A stretch of 55,586 nucleotides of DNA from an uncultured Bacteroidia bacterium (GTDB taxonomy: Bacteria; Bacteroidota; Bacteroidia; Bacteroidales; F082). Made by a program: the position numbers and the translations under genes. The DNA lies in assembly GCA_902799345.1 (NCBI GenBank), contig CADBZW010000024.1, positions 1 to 55,586 on the forward strand, in the 5' to 3' direction. Positions 9,085 through 17,411 of the stretch are shown one piece after another. The notes under the pieces were generated by a model. That model had not been told where the DNA came from. It made no database searches and worked only from the letters and a program-made list of their open reading frames with translations. How positions within the stretch are numbered: position 1 is the first letter of the stretch; every line of letters starts with the position of its first letter.

Positions 9085-9165
9085 AAATGTCTTCGGCTTT
9101 GTTGTATGGTTTGTTCAGATGCTACTAAATGTAACATGTGCTTCGGAGATAAAGTGAAAAAAACG

Positions 9166-9173
9166 TATCTTTG
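9166..9173 (+). promoter_or_regulatory. -7 box of the VWA-domain gene
   Basis: TATCTTTG followed by CAC, 20 bp before the ATG at 9194. Confidence 0.65.
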
Positions 9174-9193
9174 CACCTCATTTTGAGCGTTAG

Positions 9194-11244
9194 ATGAACA
9201 TCGGAATCCCCATCTGGATGTTGGCTTTATCGCTGCTGGCTGGTCTGGCGGCGGCCACGGTGTTGTATTTCCGAAACAAGAAGCAACACTATGGCAAAGC
9301 CTTGACAATCATCTTGTTTTCACTGCGAACCTTGATTGTCGGATTGGTAGCCTTGTTGCTCTTCAACCCGCTGATTCGGCAGAAATTCAGTTCGGTGGAG
9401 ACACCTACGATTATCCTTGCGCACGACAATTCTTCGTCCGTCGTCCTTTGTAAGGATTCGGCGTTTTACAAAAAAGATTATCTGACCCAATTTGATCAGT
9501 TTAGGAAAGACCTGAACGCTGATTTTCAAGTCGATGAATACCTTTTCGGCGAGGATGTCCGCGATTTTGAGCAACTCGATTTTTCCGACCAACTGACGGA
9601 CCTGTCGTCGCTCATAAAGACCTTAGACAGAAGATATTACAAGCGCAACGTGGGAGCAGTGTTGCTCTTCTCTGACGGCATCTACAATCGTGGCTTCGAG
9701 CCGGAGTTGGTGGCGGAGAACTTCCCGTTCCCCATCCATACCGTTGTTTTGGGCGACACGGTTTCGTATCCCGACCTCGCCATCCGTAATGTGTCGGCGC
9801 GACATTCCCCATCCGCATAACAGTGGCCGCCCGCGACCTTGCCGGCCGCAAGGCCCAGCTGACCCTCAAGGAAAGCGGTCGTATCATCGAGAAGCGCGAC
9901 ATTGAGATTCCCTCCAACCGCTTCTCCAAGGAAGTCGACTTCATGCTCGACGCCACTAAGAAAGGCGTGATGCCTATCGACATCGAAGTGAGTGGCATTG
10001 CCGAGGAGGAGCATCTGCTCAACAATGTCCGTCATATCTTCATCGAGGTCCTTGACCAAAAGTACAAGCTGCTCTGTGTGGCGGCCTCGCCGCATCCCGA
10101 CCTGGGAGCTTTGCGCAGTGTGCTCAACGACAACTACGAGGTGGATTTCTGCTTCGGCAAGGAAAACCTGCCCGAGTTCAGCAACTACGACCTAGTCGTC
10201 CTGCACCAGGTGCCTTCGGCCAAGATGGATTTCAATGCCTTGAAGTCGCAGCTGGATAAGAATGTGAAGCTACCTGTGCTCTTCGTCGTCGGCAACGAGA
10301 CAGACAGGAGCCTCCTCGGCAAGTTGCAGAATGTCTATGAGTTGCATTCTGGCGCTACCAATACCTTGATAGATGTCAAGGCCCATCTGAACACTTCGTT
10401 CTCGACCTTCACCTTTGATGACAAAGCGGAGCAACTCATCGCGAAATACCCGCCTTTGGCCTTGCCTCACATGGAAATCAACGCCTTGCAGAACCACGAC
10501 GACCTGCTTCTGCAGGAGGTGATGGGGGTGAAGTCGGGACTGCCGCTGCTGAGCTTCGCCTCCGACAGGCGCAAGATGGCTTTCCTTTTCGGCACCAACA
10601 TCTGGCGCTGGCGTTTGTTTGAATACTACCAGTCGAAAAACCACGATGTGTTTGACGAGCTCTTCTCCAAGACGTTGAAGTATTTGCTACTGTCGGCCAA
10701 CGACGGCTCTGCCATCTACGCCAAGGAGAACTATTACAGCAACGAGCCGGTCATCATCACCGCTGAGTTGCGCAACCCCAACAACGAACTCGTCACCGAC
10801 CCCGACGTGACCATTCAGATTGTCAACAAGTTGACGAACGAGGTCTACGACTACACCTTCTCGAAGCGTGACCACGACTATCAATTGAATGCAGGGTTGT
10901 TGCCCGAGGGATTGTACCAATACAAACTGGAGGCGCAGATGGGCGACCGCAGAATCAACGTGAATGGCACCTTCAGTGTGGTGGCCATAGGCATTGAGGA
11001 ACAACAACTCACCGCCGACATGGAGCGGATGCGCAACGTCGCGCGTCTGTCCAACGGAAACTGCTATACTGCCCGCGAGTTGCAGCAACTTTTTGCCGAC
11101 TTGCACAATGATTCACGCATCACCTCCGTCGAGCACCATGAGAGCCGCTTCGAGGACCTGATTCACTCCAAGTGGATTTTCTTCGTCCTCATCGGTCTTG
11201 CCGCGATAGAGTGGTTCCTGCGCAAATTGTTCGGCTCCTATTAA
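9194..11244 (+). pseudogene. VWA-domain membrane protein, broken by a frameshift/deletion
   Basis: Two frames make up one gene: 9194-9820 (208 aa) and a second frame open from about 9802 to 11244. The N-terminal part has two membrane segments (about 5-26 and 38-58) and a VWA-like domain (IILAHDNSSS, VLLFSDGIYNRG). The second part has an amidotransferase-like middle (LLCVAASPHPD), a beta domain and a final membrane segment near the C-terminus. Frame 1 reads NVSAR up to about 9801; frame 2 resumes at 9805 with FPIRITVAARD. Members of this type usually have some 8-10 residues between such blocks, so a short out-of-frame deletion is likelier than a single-base slip. It is either a recent pseudogene or an assembly error. 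The rest is well preserved. Confidence 0.75.
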
Positions 11245-11288
11245 ATCTTTAAATTTTGAATCTTTAAATCTTTAAATACTATCACTTT

Positions 11289-11828
11289 ATGAAAATCCAA
11301 GATCAAGCTGTCGTCACCATGACCTACGTCCTGCGTGAGAACGATGAAAACGGTCCCATCCTTCAGGAGACCACGAAAGAGAATCCCTTTGTTGCCATTT
11401 TTGGCATGCACCAATTGTTGCCCAAGTTCGAGGAGAACTTGATGGGCAAGGAGCCTGGCGACCATTATGCTTTCCACCTGACCCCGGAAGAGGGTTACGG
11501 CGAGCGTGACGAGGCCTACGTGATGGACCTCGACAAGAATATGTTCATGCAGAACAATGTGCTGATGGACATGGTGAAAGTCGGCGCCCAGCTGATGATG
11601 CAGACCGCTGACGGTCGCCCGATTGCTGGCATCGTTCGCGAGATTGGCGACAACCACGTTAAGATGGACTTCAACCACGACATGGCGGGCAAGCACCTCC
11701 ATTTCTCAGGCGAGATCCTCGACGTTCGTGAGTCGACCGACGAAGACTTCAACCCTGGCGGTTGCGCTGGTTGCGGCGGCGACTGCGGCGAAGGCGGCTG
11801 CGAAGGTTGCGGCGGTGGCTGCAATTGA
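11289..11828 (+). CDS. slyD: SlyD-type FKBP peptidyl-prolyl isomerase
   Basis: 179 aa cytoplasmic prolyl cis-trans isomerase and chaperone. The FKBP half-domains flank an insert-in-flap chaperone domain (about 70-130), as in SlyD. GYGERDEAYV near 70-79 is the usual junction. The last 25 residues are a Gly/Cys-rich tail with six Cys and no His, resembling a metal-binding tail; SlyD tails in enterobacteria bind nickel through His and Cys. The start ATG follows a 44-bp gap made of AATCTTTAAA-like repeats (11245-11281). Hairpins follow the stop. It may be read from the VWA promoter or from an unrecognised one of its own. Confidence 0.9.
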   Translation: MKIQDQAVVTMTYVLRENDENGPILQETTKENPFVAIFGMHQLLPKFEENLMGKEPGDHYAFHLTPEEGYGERDEAYVMDLDKNMFMQNNVLMDMVKVGAQLMMQTADGRPIAGIVREIGDNHVKMDFNHDMAGKHLHFSGEILDVRESTDEDFNPGGCAGCGGDCGEGGCEGCGGGCN

Positions 11829-11844
11829 TTTTAATATGCTGTAT

Positions 11845-11872
11845 GTGGAGACGTGCCATGGCGCGTCTCTAC
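11845..11872. repeat. GAGACG-type palindrome, copy 1
   Basis: The arms GTGGAGACG and CGTCTCTAC (one G-U pair) enclose GTGCC/GGCG-like inner bases. Related palindromes lie at 13751-13778 and 14548-14575. This one is 17 bp past the slyD stop. Confidence 0.6.
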
Positions 11873-11881
11873 CTTGTTTTG

Positions 11882-11934
11882 ATAAAACTCTGGGGAAAAA
11901 TCATGGATTTTGTGATTTTTCCCCAGAGTTTTAT
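11882..11934. terminator. Perfect 22-bp hairpin downstream of slyD
   Basis: Arms 11882-11903 and 11913-11934 match perfectly around a 9-nt loop. Both outer flanks are A/T-rich, so it could stop transcription in both directions. The stem is long for a terminator. Confidence 0.6.
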
Positions 11935-11950
11935 TGTTTTGAACGATTTC

Positions 11951-12038
11951 ATTTTCCGCCAAATCGATGAAAAATCGCTCGATTTGGCGGAAAATATAAT
12001 TATTTATATTACTGTAAAACAATTTATTATATTGTTTT
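11951..12038. repeat. Two further inverted repeats
   Basis: Arms 11951-11967 and 11979-11995 form a perfect 17-bp stem with an 11-nt loop. A shorter A/T stem follows (12016-12023 with 12031-12038). With 11882-11934 this makes three stacked hairpins in 160 bp of gene-free DNA. Bases 12039-12233 show nothing else I can name. Confidence 0.55.
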
Positions 12039-12233
12039 ATGCTGCAAAAAGTAGGTTGAAATTTGTTCAAAATTCTTGTATGATTTGCATGTAAAAAACT
12101 GGTCGAAATTTTGACGTTATTATTGCCTCAAATCCATCCAGATATTTTCATTGAAACGTTTCTTCGTCGCTGTGATGGCGATTTGGTTTTTGGAAAACTT
12201 TCCCTCTTTTTCTGGCAATTGAAATCATTTTTT

Positions 12234-12241
12234 TATATTTG
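12234..12241 (+). promoter_or_regulatory. -7 box of the FISUMP locus leader
   Basis: TATATTTG followed by CAGC. The expected start near 12248 leaves a leader of about 340 nt before the first ORF. Confidence 0.6.
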
Positions 12242-12586
12242 CAGCGTCGTTTTGCAAAGTGCATGCGGCAGACATATTGACAAAGACGCTGAACTGGCGT
12301 TTATTCGCGGCTATCGGAATCTCGCAAATTCTATGTTGTGTCGTGATAACGCAATGGTCATCGTCCATAATTTTTGGTATATTTTACTCAAAATATCATA
12401 CCAAAAGCGTGGGCTGATGCATTGCTTATCTTACACAACAGGGCAATGCGAGAGCCTCGATAGCGGGATAAGCAAAGGTTGATTCCCGCGCTTCTTTCGT
12501 TGTATGGCTTGTCATTTCAAATTATTTGGCGTTCGGGAGTCCGCCAAACTTGAAGTTGCGCCCGACACGAATTTAGGGATAGAGAA
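12242..12586 (+). ncRNA. Candidate structured leader RNA of the FISUMP locus
   Basis: A gene-free stretch of about 345 nt between a promoter box and the ORF at 12587. Stems visible by eye: 12242-12248 with 12285-12291; 12372-12380 with 12398-12406; a 9-bp stem 12405-12413 with 12485-12493 (one G-U) that encloses TTGCTTATC/GATAAGCAA (12422-12430 with 12467-12475); a competing GCATTGC/GCAATGC pair (12419-12425 with 12443-12449); and 12525-12531 with 12542-12548. A frame open across 12111-12482 starts upstream of the promoter box and looks fortuitous. Whether this is a cis-regulator or a separate small RNA is unknown. Confidence 0.4.
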
Positions 12587-12838
12587 ATGAGCGAAAACAA
12601 TAATGTTGGCATTCTTTCAGAGGAACCGACTGGAAACTTGGTAATCTCATTGGATACGATTAAATCCTTTGACGGAAACCTTTTCATCAACAATGTAGAG
12701 AAATTAGTTGACGAGGGCTTCAAAGATTGTCGTACAATTAGTATTGATGGTTATGAAAAGAAGTATTGTAAAGAAGAGAGACAGGCTCTTCTTGACGAAA
12801 TTTGCAAATTACAAAGACAAGAAGAAACAGATGATTAG
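12587..12838 (+). CDS. Small acidic protein of unknown function
   Basis: 83 aa, acidic, soluble, with no signal peptide. It has a C-terminal amphipathic helix (KEERQALLDEICKLQRQEE). I do not recognise a family. Its stop (12836-12838) is 4 nt before the ATG chosen for the FISUMP lipoprotein, or overlaps an alternative ATG at 12831, so the two are translationally coupled. An ORF here that keeps its frame up to a coupled neighbour is plausibly real. Confidence 0.5.
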   Translation: MSENNNVGILSEEPTGNLVISLDTIKSFDGNLFINNVEKLVDEGFKDCRTISIDGYEKKYCKEERQALLDEICKLQRQEETDD

Positions 12839-12842
12839 GAAG

Positions 12843-13592
12843 ATGAAAAACATTAGAAAAATTACAATGGCGGCATTAGTCGCCTTTTCGGTTGTTATTG
12901 CTGGTGGCTGTACAAAATCCGATGACCCGAATAACGGTGGAGGAGGTAACAATGGAGGGGGTAACGGTGGTGGCACTTACAATGGCCACGAATATGTTGA
13001 CCTTGGCCTACCGAGTGGCACCCTGTGGGCCACATGCAACGTTGGCGCGACTTCCCCTGAAGAATACGGCGACTACTTCGCCTGGGGTGAGACCCAGCCG
13101 AAGGACACATACAACTGGAGCACCTACCAGTATTGTATGGGCAGCGATCACACACTGACTATGTACTGCACCGATACCGATCCCCACTTCCACTTCGGCT
13201 ACAACGGTTTCTATGACGACTTGACCACCCTGTTGCCCGAGGACGATGTGGCCACGGCCAACTGGGGCAGTGGTTGGCGAATGCCTACGAGAGCGCAATG
13301 GGAGGAGTTGTATGTGAACGCCGCTTACACATGGACGACACGAGGCGGTGTGCACGGCAGACTCTTTACCGCCAGTAACGGCAATAGTCTCTTCCTGCCC
13401 GCTGCGGGCTACCGTAGTGATGTTGAGCTCAAATTCGCTGGTATCGGCGGCTACTACTGGTCGAGTTCGCTCTACGACTGCCCGGTCTACGCGATGGGCT
13501 TCCTCTTCGGTGTGGACGTCTGCTTTGTGCTCAACGGCAACCGGGACACCGGTCGATCTGTCCGGCCAGTGCGCTCCGCGCGTCAGAACTAA
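12843..13592 (+). CDS. FISUMP-domain lipoprotein with a variable-looking C-terminus
   Basis: 249 aa surface or periplasmic lipoprotein. Signal peptide and lipobox IAGGC (Cys at about residue 22), then a Gly/Asn-rich linker and a FISUMP (Fibrobacter major paralogous)-type domain: GHEYVDLGLPSGTLWATCNV, WRMPTRAQWEEL and YYWSSS, ending SVRPVR. The ATG at 12843 is chosen because MKNIRKITMAALVAF starts a proper signal peptide; the frame is open further upstream (from 12708) but overlaps the preceding ORF. Codons 211-236 (13473-13550) are mostly NNC with mixed residues (Y, D, C, V, G, L, N, T). A GC hairpin (13657-13670) lies beyond the stop. Both recall diversity-generating retroelement targets, but no reverse transcriptase is in this window. 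Function unknown; ligand binding is possible. Confidence 0.8.
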   Translation: MKNIRKITMAALVAFSVVIAGGCTKSDDPNNGGGGNNGGGNGGGTYNGHEYVDLGLPSGTLWATCNVGATSPEEYGDYFAWGETQPKDTYNWSTYQYCMGSDHTLTMYCTDTDPHFHFGYNGFYDDLTTLLPEDDVATANWGSGWRMPTRAQWEELYVNAAYTWTTRGGVHGRLFTASNGNSLFLPAAGYRSDVELKFAGIGGYYWSSSLYDCPVYAMGFLFGVDVCFVLNGNRDTGRSVRPVRSARQN

Positions 13593-13643
13593 TCTTTGTT
13601 CTGTTCGCACACTGGCTGAATGGGAAGGAGCGAAAAAGTTGTC

Positions 13644-13698
13644 GGGCGGGAGGGGACGCACGGGAGTGCGCTGCCCAACCCCGTCCGGTGACTTTTTT
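13644..13698 (+). terminator. GC-rich hairpin and T-run after the FISUMP gene
   Basis: The inner stem CGCAC-GGGA-GTGCG (13657-13670) lies inside GGGC/GCCC (13644-13647 with 13673-13676), and TTTTTT follows at 13693-13698. It works as a terminator. The 4-nt GGGA loop also fits the GRNA loop of hairpins beyond diversity-generating variable regions. Confidence 0.55.
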
Positions 13699-13704
13699 AT
13701 TGAA

Positions 13705-13745
13705 ACAAATCGGGCTTCACCAACCAATGATGAAGCCCGATTTGT
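13705..13745. repeat. Perfect 15-bp inverted repeat
   Basis: Arms 13705-13719 and 13731-13745, loop 11 nt. It lies between the FISUMP terminator and the valS-end duplication. The T-run needed for termination is missing on the plus strand. Confidence 0.6.
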
Positions 13746-13750
13746 GTATG

Positions 13751-13889
13751 GTAGAGACGATGCATGCGCCGTCTCTACAAGCGTAATAAATCATCCCCTC
13801 AACCCCACCAATTGCTGCTCAATCACAGCAATCTTGGCTTCGGCGTCGGCTTTCTTCTTGCGTTCCTTGTCGACGACGGCGGCAGGAGC
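13751..13889. repeat. Left copy of a direct repeat flanking the toxin-antitoxin cassette
   Basis: Contains a 28-bp GAGACG palindrome (13751-13778) and 101 bp matching the valS 3' end (13789-13889). The right copy is 14548-14682. The 101-bp part aligns without gaps at an offset of 793 bp with six mismatches. Confidence 0.85.
13789..13889 (-). pseudogene. Detached 3' fragment of valS
   Basis: Read on the minus strand this encodes the last 32 residues of ValRS, through the stop. It differs from the intact gene by four synonymous changes and two conservative ones (QQLVGLRG instead of QQLAGMRG). That pattern is what selection on a working valS would leave, so the fragment was probably once the end of a functional allele, from this strain or a relative. 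Upstream of 13890 the homology stops abruptly. Confidence 0.85.
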
Positions 13890-13954
13890 ATCCACAGAAC
13901 TTCTATAAAATCTCCGCCATTTGAATTTAACTCGTGCAATTTAGAAAAAGTTTG

Positions 13955-13962
13955 TATTTTTG
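13955..13962 (+). promoter_or_regulatory. -7 box of the toxin-antitoxin operon
   Basis: TATTTTTG followed by CGC, 14 bp before the antitoxin ATG at 13977. Confidence 0.65.
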
Positions 13963-13976
13963 CGCAAAATTAGCAA

Positions 13977-14237
13977 ATGAAAACAGTGAAAATTGACATC
14001 GAATTGCCTTCTCTCGGCTTATATTCCAAAGAGGAACTGACCGATTTGATTTATTCATACGCATTGTCATTGGTGCTGCCTGACAGCGTTTCTGATATGT
14101 CGGTTGAAGACGAGTTGAAGGAACTTAACCGTCGTGCCGTTGAAATGGATAGTAATCCTTCGGTTTGCATACCCCATGAAGAGGTTTATGAAAGAGTAAT
14201 GTCAAGACTGCACCGGTATGAAAATCATTTGGCATGA
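13977..14237 (+). CDS. Antitoxin of a RelE/ParE-type module
   Basis: 86 aa. The C-terminal half, ELNRRAVEMDSNPSVCIPHE then EVYERVMSRL, matches the addiction-module component family (PF09720 type), whose members bind and neutralise a ParE/RelE toxin. The N-terminal region probably mediates dimerisation or DNA binding for autoregulation. It overlaps the toxin gene by 20 bp, the normal antitoxin-first arrangement. The pair sits between two copies of the valS 3' end. Confidence 0.8.
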   Translation: MKTVKIDIELPSLGLYSKEELTDLIYSYALSLVLPDSVSDMSVEDELKELNRRAVEMDSNPSVCIPHEEVYERVMSRLHRYENHLA

Positions 14238-14523
14238 TTTAGCCATTGAAGAATTGGCTTCGATAGGCGAGAAGGTGTTGGAAATGTTTGGCGATAAAGT
14301 GGCTGATAAGGTTGTCAAAGACATAATGGGAAGGGTGAACGTTTTGGCATCAAATCCATTTCTCGGTACAAAGGATGAAAGATACTTGCCATTCTTTGTC
14401 TTGCACTCATGGCATAACCGCATTTTCTATCTTGTCATTGATGATGAGATTAGAGTGATAGCCATTTGGGATAATCGTCGGGATGAAAAGAAATTGCCGA
14501 AATTGTTGTCATCGAGATTATGA
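14218..14523 (+). CDS. RelE/ParE family toxin
   Basis: 101 aa, the size and pattern of the RelE/ParE superfamily: an N-terminal helical pair (MKIIWHDLAIEELASIGEKV), a central NPFLGTKDERYLPF with arginine, and C-terminal strands (HNRIFYLVIDDEIRVIAIWD) ending in NRRDEKKL. Family members either cleave mRNA on the ribosome or poison gyrase; the sequence does not settle which. The start lies inside the antitoxin gene. The valS terminator hairpin follows 25 bp downstream. Confidence 0.82.
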   Translation: MKIIWHDLAIEELASIGEKVLEMFGDKVADKVVKDIMGRVNVLASNPFLGTKDERYLPFFVLHSWHNRIFYLVIDDEIRVIAIWDNRRDEKKLPKLLSSRL

Positions 14524-14547
14524 TGACAGTAAAAGCGGACAAAAATA

Positions 14548-14575
14548 GTAGAGACGGTGCATGCACCGTCTCTAC
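14548..14575 (-). terminator. valS terminator hairpin
   Basis: Perfect GAGACG-type palindrome 9 bp beyond the valS stop. On the minus strand it is followed by TATTTTTG, a serviceable T-run. Confidence 0.65.
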
Positions 14576-14682
14576 ACATTTAATCATCCCCTCATCCCCG
14601 CCAACTGCTGCTCAATCACGGCAATCTTGGCTTCGGCGTCGGCTTTCTTCTTGCGTTCCTTGTCCACCACGGCGGCAGGAGC
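14548..14682. repeat. Right copy of the direct repeat (valS end and terminator)
   Basis: Matches 13751-13889. It contains the 28-bp palindrome 14548-14575 and the final 99 bp of the intact valS gene. Confidence 0.85.
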
Positions 14683-17262
14683 GCCATTCACGAAACGCTC
14701 GTTGGAGAGTTTGGCCTCAACACTCTTCAGGAAGCCTTGGGCGTATTTCAGCTCTTCTTCTAACTTCTTGATTTCGGCATCCACATCGACGCTGCCAGTG
14801 AGCGGCACGAAGAACTCGGTGCTGCCCACGATGAAGCCAAAGGCGCCAGCAGGAGCCTCGGCCACATAGCTAATTTCGCTCACGTTGCAGAGCTTGGCAA
14901 TCACGCAGTCGAAGTCCTTGTTGGCGGTACCTTTCACCACGAGTTGGATGGCATCGCGGAAGGCGATGTTCTTGTCAGAACGCACCTTGCGGACGTTGTT
15001 GATGACCTCTTGGGTGAACTCGAACTGTTTCAGAATCTGTTCGTCAACAGCTTGCAGCTTGGGTTGTTGGGCGATGATGATGTCGTCACCGTCCTTGCGC
15101 TCGGCGATGGCGTGCCAGATTTCCTCGGTAATGAACGGCATGAAGGGGTGCAACAGCAGCATCAGGTTCTCGAAGAACTTGATGGTGGCGGCGTAGGTCA
15201 CGGGGTCGATGCCTTGGCCTTGCGGGGCCTTCACCATTTCGAGGTACCACGAGCAGAAGTCGTCCCAAGTGAGTTTGTAGATGCCCATCAGGGCGTCGCT
15301 GAGGCGGTACTTGTCGATGTTGTCGTTGGTCTCGGCCAGCACTTGGTTGAAGCGGGCTTCGAACCACTTCACGGCCATCTTGGCAGCCTCGGGTTGGGCA
15401 GCGTTTTCGTCCACGTTCCAGCCTTTCACGAGGCGCAAGGCGTTCCAAATCTTGTTGCAGAAATTGCGGCCTTGCTCGCACAGTGCTTCGTCGAAGAGGA
15501 TGTCGTTGCCGGCAGGGGCGCTGAGCATCATGCCCATGCGCACGCCATCGGCACCGAACTTCTCGATAAGCTCAATCGGGTCGGGCGAGTTGCCGAGCGA
15601 TTTGCTCATCTTGCGGCCTAACTTATCTCTCACGATGCCAGTGAAATACACGTTTCTAAACGGCACTTTACCTTGGTATTCCTCGCCAGCCATGATCATG
15701 CGGGCCACCCAGAAGAAGATGATGTCGGGGGCGGTGATGAGGTCGTTGGTGGGGTAGTAGTACTTAAACTCGGCGTTGTCGGGGTCAAGCACACCGTTGA
15801 AGAGCGACAAAGGCCAGAGCCACGACGAGAACCAAGTGTCCAAAGCGTCGTCGTCTTGACGCAAATCGTTGAGGGGCAAATTCTTGTTGCCTGATTTTTC
15901 GATGGCTAACTTTAGGGCTTCTTCCTTCGTTTCGGCAACAACGAAACCGCCTTCGGGCAGGTAGTAGGCCGGAATTTGGTGGCCCCACCACAACTGGCGG
16001 CTGATGCACCAGTCCTTGATGTTCTCCAACCAGTGACGGTAGAGGTTGACATACTTGGCGGGATAGAACTTGATGTCGCCATTCAACACAGGTTTCAGCG
16101 CGATGTCGGCGAGATGTTCCATCTTGAGGAACCACTGCATCGAGAGTTTCGGCTCAATCGGCACATTGGTACGCTCGGAGTAACCCACCTTATTATTATA
16201 GTCTTCGATCTTCTCTAACAGTCCGGCTTCCTTCATGTCGATGATGATCTGCTTGCGGCAGTCCTCGCGGCTCATGCCGATGTACATGCCAGCAGCCTCG
16301 CTCAAAGTGGCATCGTCGTTGAAGATGTTGATGCTCTGCAGGTTGTGTTTCTCGCCCAGCATATAGTCGTTCACATCGTGGGCAGGCGTGACCTTCAGGC
16401 AGCCCGTACCGAACTCGATGTCGACATAATCATCTTCGATGACGGGGATGACGCGGTTGACCAACGGCACCACGACTTTCTTGCCGCGTAGCCATTGGTT
16501 CTTCGGGTCAGCGGGGTTGATGCACATGGCGGTGTCGCCCATGATGGTCTCGGGGCGCGTGGTGGCCACCACGGCGTAGCGGCGACCTTGCTCATCGGTG
16601 TGGATGATTTCGCCTTCAGCACCCGTGGCACCTGTGCCGTCGTCCTCGTGGAGGTAATAACGCAGGTAGAACAGCTTGCTGTGCTCATCCTTGAAAATGA
16701 CTTCCTCGTCGCTCAGAGCGGTCAGGGCTTTCGGGTCCCAGTTAACCATGCGCACACCACGGTAAATCAAGCCTTTGTTATACAGGTCGACGAAGGCACG
16801 GATAACGCTCTTCGAGCGGATGTCGTCCATGGTGAAGGAAGTGCGTTCCCAGTCGCAGGAGCAACCGAGGCGGCGCAGCTGCTTGAGGATGATACCACCA
16901 TGCTCGTGGGTCCAGTCCCAAGCGTGCCTGAGGAACTCCTCGCGGCCAATGTCAGTCTTCTTGATGCCCTGTTGCGCCAGCTTGTTCACCACCTTGGCTT
17001 CGGTGGCGATGGAGGCGTGGTCGGTGCCAGGCACCCAGCAGGCGTTCTTGCCTTGCATGCGGGCACGGCGAATCAGGATATCCTGAATCGTGTTGTTCAT
17101 CATGTGGCCCATGTGAAGCACGCCGGTTACATTCGGCGGCGGGATCACGATGGTATAGGGTTCGCGTTCGTCGGGAGTGGAGTGGAAGTAGTTCTTGTCC
17201 ATCCAGTGTTCATACCATTTGCCTTCAACTTCCTGAGGGCTGTATTTGCTGCTGATTTCCAT
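14584..17262 (-). CDS. valS: Valyl-tRNA synthetase
   Basis: 892 aa class I synthetase that charges tRNA-Val and edits mischarged threonine. The HIGH-type motif is [13 protein letters not shown] near residue 45, the CP1 editing insertion follows ([14 protein letters not shown]), and KMSKS is within [14 protein letters not shown] near 550. The C-terminal coiled-coil arm ([20 protein letters not shown]) is typical of ValRS. The ATG at 17262 is preferred over 17283 because the -7 box at 17281-17288 overlaps the upstream ATG, which would lie outside the transcript. The last 99 bp are duplicated beyond the toxin-antitoxin cassette. Confidence 0.97.
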   Translation of the reverse strand: MEISSKYSPQEVEGKWYEHWMDKNYFHSTPDEREPYTIVIPPPNVTGVLHMGHMMNNTIQDILIRRARMQGKNACWVPGTDHASIATEAKVVNKLAQQGIKKTDIGREEFLRHAWDWTHEHGGIILKQLRRLGCSCDWERTSFTMDDIRSKSVIRAFVDLYNKGLIYRGVRMVNWDPKALTALSDEEVIFKDEHSKLFYLRYYLHEDDGTGATGAEGEIIHTDEQGRRYAVVATTRPETIMGDTAMCINPADPKNQWLRGKKVVVPLVNRVIPVIEDDYVDIEFGTGCLKVTPAHDVNDYMLGEKHNLQSINIFNDDATLSEAAGMYIGMSREDCRKQIIIDMKEAGLLEKIEDYNNKVGYSERTNVPIEPKLSMQWFLKMEHLADIALKPVLNGDIKFYPAKYVNLYRHWLENIKDWCISRQLWWGHQIPAYYLPEGGFVVAETKEEALKLAIEKSGNKNLPLNDLRQDDDALDTWFSSWLWPLSLFNGVLDPDNAEFKYYYPTNDLITAPDIIFFWVARMIMAGEEYQGKVPFRNVYFTGIVRDKLGRKMSKSLGNSPDPIELIEKFGADGVRMGMMLSAPAGNDILFDEALCEQGRNFCNKIWNALRLVKGWNVDENAAQPEAAKMAVKWFEARFNQVLAETNDNIDKYRLSDALMGIYKLTWDDFCSWYLEMVKAPQGQGIDPVTYAATIKFFENLMLLLHPFMPFITEEIWHAIAERKDGDDIIIAQQPKLQAVDEQILKQFEFTQEVINNVRKVRSDKNIAFRDAIQLVVKGTANKDFDCVIAKLCNVSEISYVAEAPAGAFGFIVGSTEFFVPLTGSVDVDAEIKKLEEELKYAQGFLKSVEAKLSNERFVNGAPAAVVDKERKKKADAEAKIAVIEQQLAGMRG

Positions 17263-17280
17263 AGTCGTAAAAATGAAGCG

Positions 17281-17288
17281 CAAAAGTA
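17281..17288 (-). promoter_or_regulatory. -7 box of valS
   Basis: The minus strand reads TACTTTTG, 19 bp upstream of the ATG at 17262. It excludes the ATG at 17283 as start. Confidence 0.65.
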
Positions 17289-17350
17289 GGAAAAATTCGG
17301 CTATGCATGGACTTTTTTCCCTTTTTTTCCAACCATATTGAGATTTTTCC

Positions 17351-17358
17351 TATTTTTG
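17351..17358 (+). promoter_or_regulatory. -7 box of the first POT transporter
   Basis: TATTTTTG, 54 bp before the ATG at 17412. Divergent from the valS promoter. Confidence 0.65.
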
Positions 17359-17411
17359 TCCGATTTTGGAAACCAGTGTTGAAATTCATCAACAATCAAA
17401 TTTTATAAATT

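Noticed and set aside
12111-12482. 123-codon plus-strand frame as a protein gene
   Set aside because: It starts before the -7 box at 12234, has no protein-like pattern, and covers several RNA-type helices.
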